A stretch of 64,000 nt of DNA from Planctomycetota bacterium (lineage in GTDB: Bacteria > Planctomycetota > Phycisphaerae > Phycisphaerales > Phycisphaeraceae): NCBI GenBank assembly GCA_021413865.1, contig JAIOPN010000062.1, positions 62,001 through 126,000 of the forward strand, in the 5' to 3' direction. Made by a program: the position numbers and the translations under genes. Of this stretch, positions 62,832 to 64,000 are shown one piece after another. The notes beneath the pieces are model-generated. The model had not been told where the DNA came from, searched no databases, and was given only the letters and a program-made list of their open reading frames with translations. Position 1 is the stretch's first letter. Every line of letters begins with the position of its first letter.

Positions 62832-64000
62832 GATCGCTCGGCGACCCGAACGTGACGCGTGAGATTTTCGGCAACGTGCCGGCGGCGCTCCAATACGCCT
62901 TCTATTTCACCGCCACCCTCGCCTGCGGCTGGGCGGTGCTCATCTTCCTGCGCCGTGGCATGACGTGGCGGAGCGCCACGGGGGACGCCCGCGCCCACGA
63001 CCCGCGGCGGACGCGCCTCCAGAAATTATTTTCTGTTGTCGGCTACCTCACCTTCCACCGCGAGCTGCGCCGCGATCCCTTTGCCGGCACGGCCCACATG
63101 CTCATGTTCCACGGCTTCTTCATCCTCTTCATCGGCACCTGCCTCGTCGCCGCCGAAGAGTACGGCTCGAAACTCACGGGCCTCCATCCCCTCTTTTTCT
63201 ACGGTCGGTTCTACCTGATCTCGTCCCTCGTCATCGACCTGGGCGGCGTCGCGTTCCTCGTCGGCACCGGTATGTTCATCCAACGCCGGCTCTCGGCGGG
63301 ACCGACGCGCATCCTCCGGGCGTGGTGGGTGGCGGCGCTGTCGCTCCTGCTCGCGGCGATCGGCCTGAGTGGGTTCCTCCTCGAAGGGGCCCGCATCGCG
63401 CGCGACATGCCGGGCTATGAGAAGTGGAGCGTCGTCGGGTACGGCGTTGCGGTGGCGATGCGCGGCGCGGGGCTGAGCGGCGAGGCGACGCTGCCGTGGC
63501 ACCGGGCGCTCTGGGCGACACACGCGGCGTTTTGCGTCGTATTTTTCGCGCTGCTCCCTTGGGGGTCTTTCAGCCATGCGGTGTACGGGGCCGCGAGCTG
63601 GGCGAACCGCACGCTGCGTGCCCCCGGCCGGCTGCGCACACCGGTCATCGGGCAGGCGTCGCCCGGCGCGGCGGCGTGGAGCGACATGGGCTGGACCGAT
63701 CTATTGCAGGCCGACGCCTGCACGACGTGTGGCCGGTGCAACGCCGTCTGCCCCGCAGCGGCGGCGGACAAGCCGCTGCGGCCGCGCGAGGTGGTGCTCG
63801 GGCTGCGCGCGGCGATGGATGCCCAAAGCCCAGGCATGGCCATGCCTGGGCTTTCCGCCCTCATCCCCGACGACGTGATCTGGTCCTGCACCACCTGCGG
63901 GGCGTGCAATACGGCGTGCCCGGTGGGCATCGAAGTGTTCGACAAGATCGTCGAGTTGCGCCGCGGGCGTGTGGAAGAGGGCCGTGTGCCCGAGGCCGCC
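62828..64000 (+). CDS. Membrane Fe-S/heme-b oxidoreductase of the ETF:quinone type (5' part)
   Basis: The frame is open to the window end; 391 residues are visible. The N-terminus has five or six helices resembling the nitrate reductase gamma (heme b) domain, with LMFHGFFILFIGTCLVAAEE as a possible heme helix. Two 4Fe-4S motifs follow: CTTCGRCNAVCP and CTTCGACNTACPVGIE. The rest, which should contain CCG domains, lies outside. The architecture matches the ETF:methylmenaquinone oxidoreductase (EMO)/DUF224 group. The start is a GTG at 62828 overlapping the etfA stop. Between the two cluster motifs a perfect 30-base palindrome is translated (AQSPGMAMPGLSA). Confidence 0.85.
   Translation, partial: MRSLGDPNVTREIFGNVPAALQYAFYFTATLACGWAVLIFLRRGMTWRSATGDARAHDPRRTRLQKLFSVVGYLTFHRELRRDPFAGTAHMLMFHGFFILFIGTCLVAAEEYGSKLTGLHPLFFYGRFYLISSLVIDLGGVAFLVGTGMFIQRRLSAGPTRILRAWWVAALSLLLAAIGLSGFLLEGARIARDMPGYEKWSVVGYGVAVAMRGAGLSGEATLPWHRALWATHAAFCVVFFALLPWGSFSHAVYGAASWANRTLRAPGRLRTPVIGQASPGAAAWSDMGWTDLLQADACTTCGRCNAVCPAAAADKPLRPREVVLGLRAAMDAQSPGMAMPGLSALIPDDVIWSCTTCGACNTACPVGIEVFDKIVELRRGRVEEGRVPEAA
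63825..63854. repeat. Perfect 30-base AAAGCCCAGGCATGG palindrome inside the Fe-S oxidoreductase gene
   Basis: AAAGCCCAGGCATGG is followed immediately by its exact complement. The copy at 31909-31939 is nearly identical. It is in frame and codes for Q-S-P-G-M-A-M-P-G-L between two cluster motifs. Confidence 0.8.

Overview
This 64 kb window is GC-rich, densely coded bacterial DNA that I read as Planctomycetota, most likely Phycisphaerae-like. The assignment is an inference. It rests on a zinc-ribbon membrane protein, a DNRLRE/DUF4091 secreted protein, PhyH dioxygenases, OPT-like transporter pairs, FecR/sigma pairs, scattered complex I genes and weak Shine-Dalgarno signals. I see no rRNA, tRNA, CRISPR array, phage genes or transposase.

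Layout. 1-6.4 kb: 3' end of a flagellar hook gene, an AT-rich orphan, a creatininase-family amidohydrolase converging on ispH, a GT9 glycosyltransferase, and a hypothetical/PqqD pair. 6.6-19.5 kb: one tightly coupled minus-strand operon of two MacB/LolD-type ATPases, a normal FtsX permease, a 1908-residue permease with a large periplasmic region, and two OPT-like multipass proteins. 19.6-28.3 kb: M19 dipeptidase, a lipoprotein, HicBA, miaB, a degenerate rhodanese and an APC permease. 28.3-34.3 kb: nuoD-nuoE-(65 aa)-nuoF, divergent queG, then two AT-rich HEPN-type genes. 34.3-43.8 kb: PhyH dioxygenase, small membrane proteins, ligA, a large secreted DUF4091 protein, a GNAT enzyme and a DUF4344 metallopeptidase. 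43.8-53.2 kb: an Ebo locus (eboD, then eboB-eboE-eboC-eboF) split by mfd. 53.4-60.9 kb: an unusual gene set encoding a FecR-type anti-sigma factor, a giant helical-repeat protein, ExbB, ExbD, an FHA-TM-CBM9 protein and a sigma factor. 60.9-64 kb: a second PhyH enzyme, etfA, and the start of a membrane Fe-S oxidoreductase of the ETF:quinone type.

The best candidate for an undescribed system is 53449-60873. ExbB and ExbD lie next to a protein whose N-terminal half looks like a cytoplasmic FHA domain, followed by one membrane helix, a long linker and a CBM9-type carbohydrate-binding domain where TonB would normally be. A zinc-type FecR anti-sigma factor and a sigma factor flank it. It could be a proton-motive-force-driven carbohydrate sensing or uptake machine.

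The window is also rich in short palindromic repeats, with at least eight families. Several lie inside coding sequence (miaB, the GT9 gene, the last gene) or supply stop or start codons. One family has five copies of a hairpin with a near-invariant loop and compensating stem changes, mostly at the ends of transcription units.
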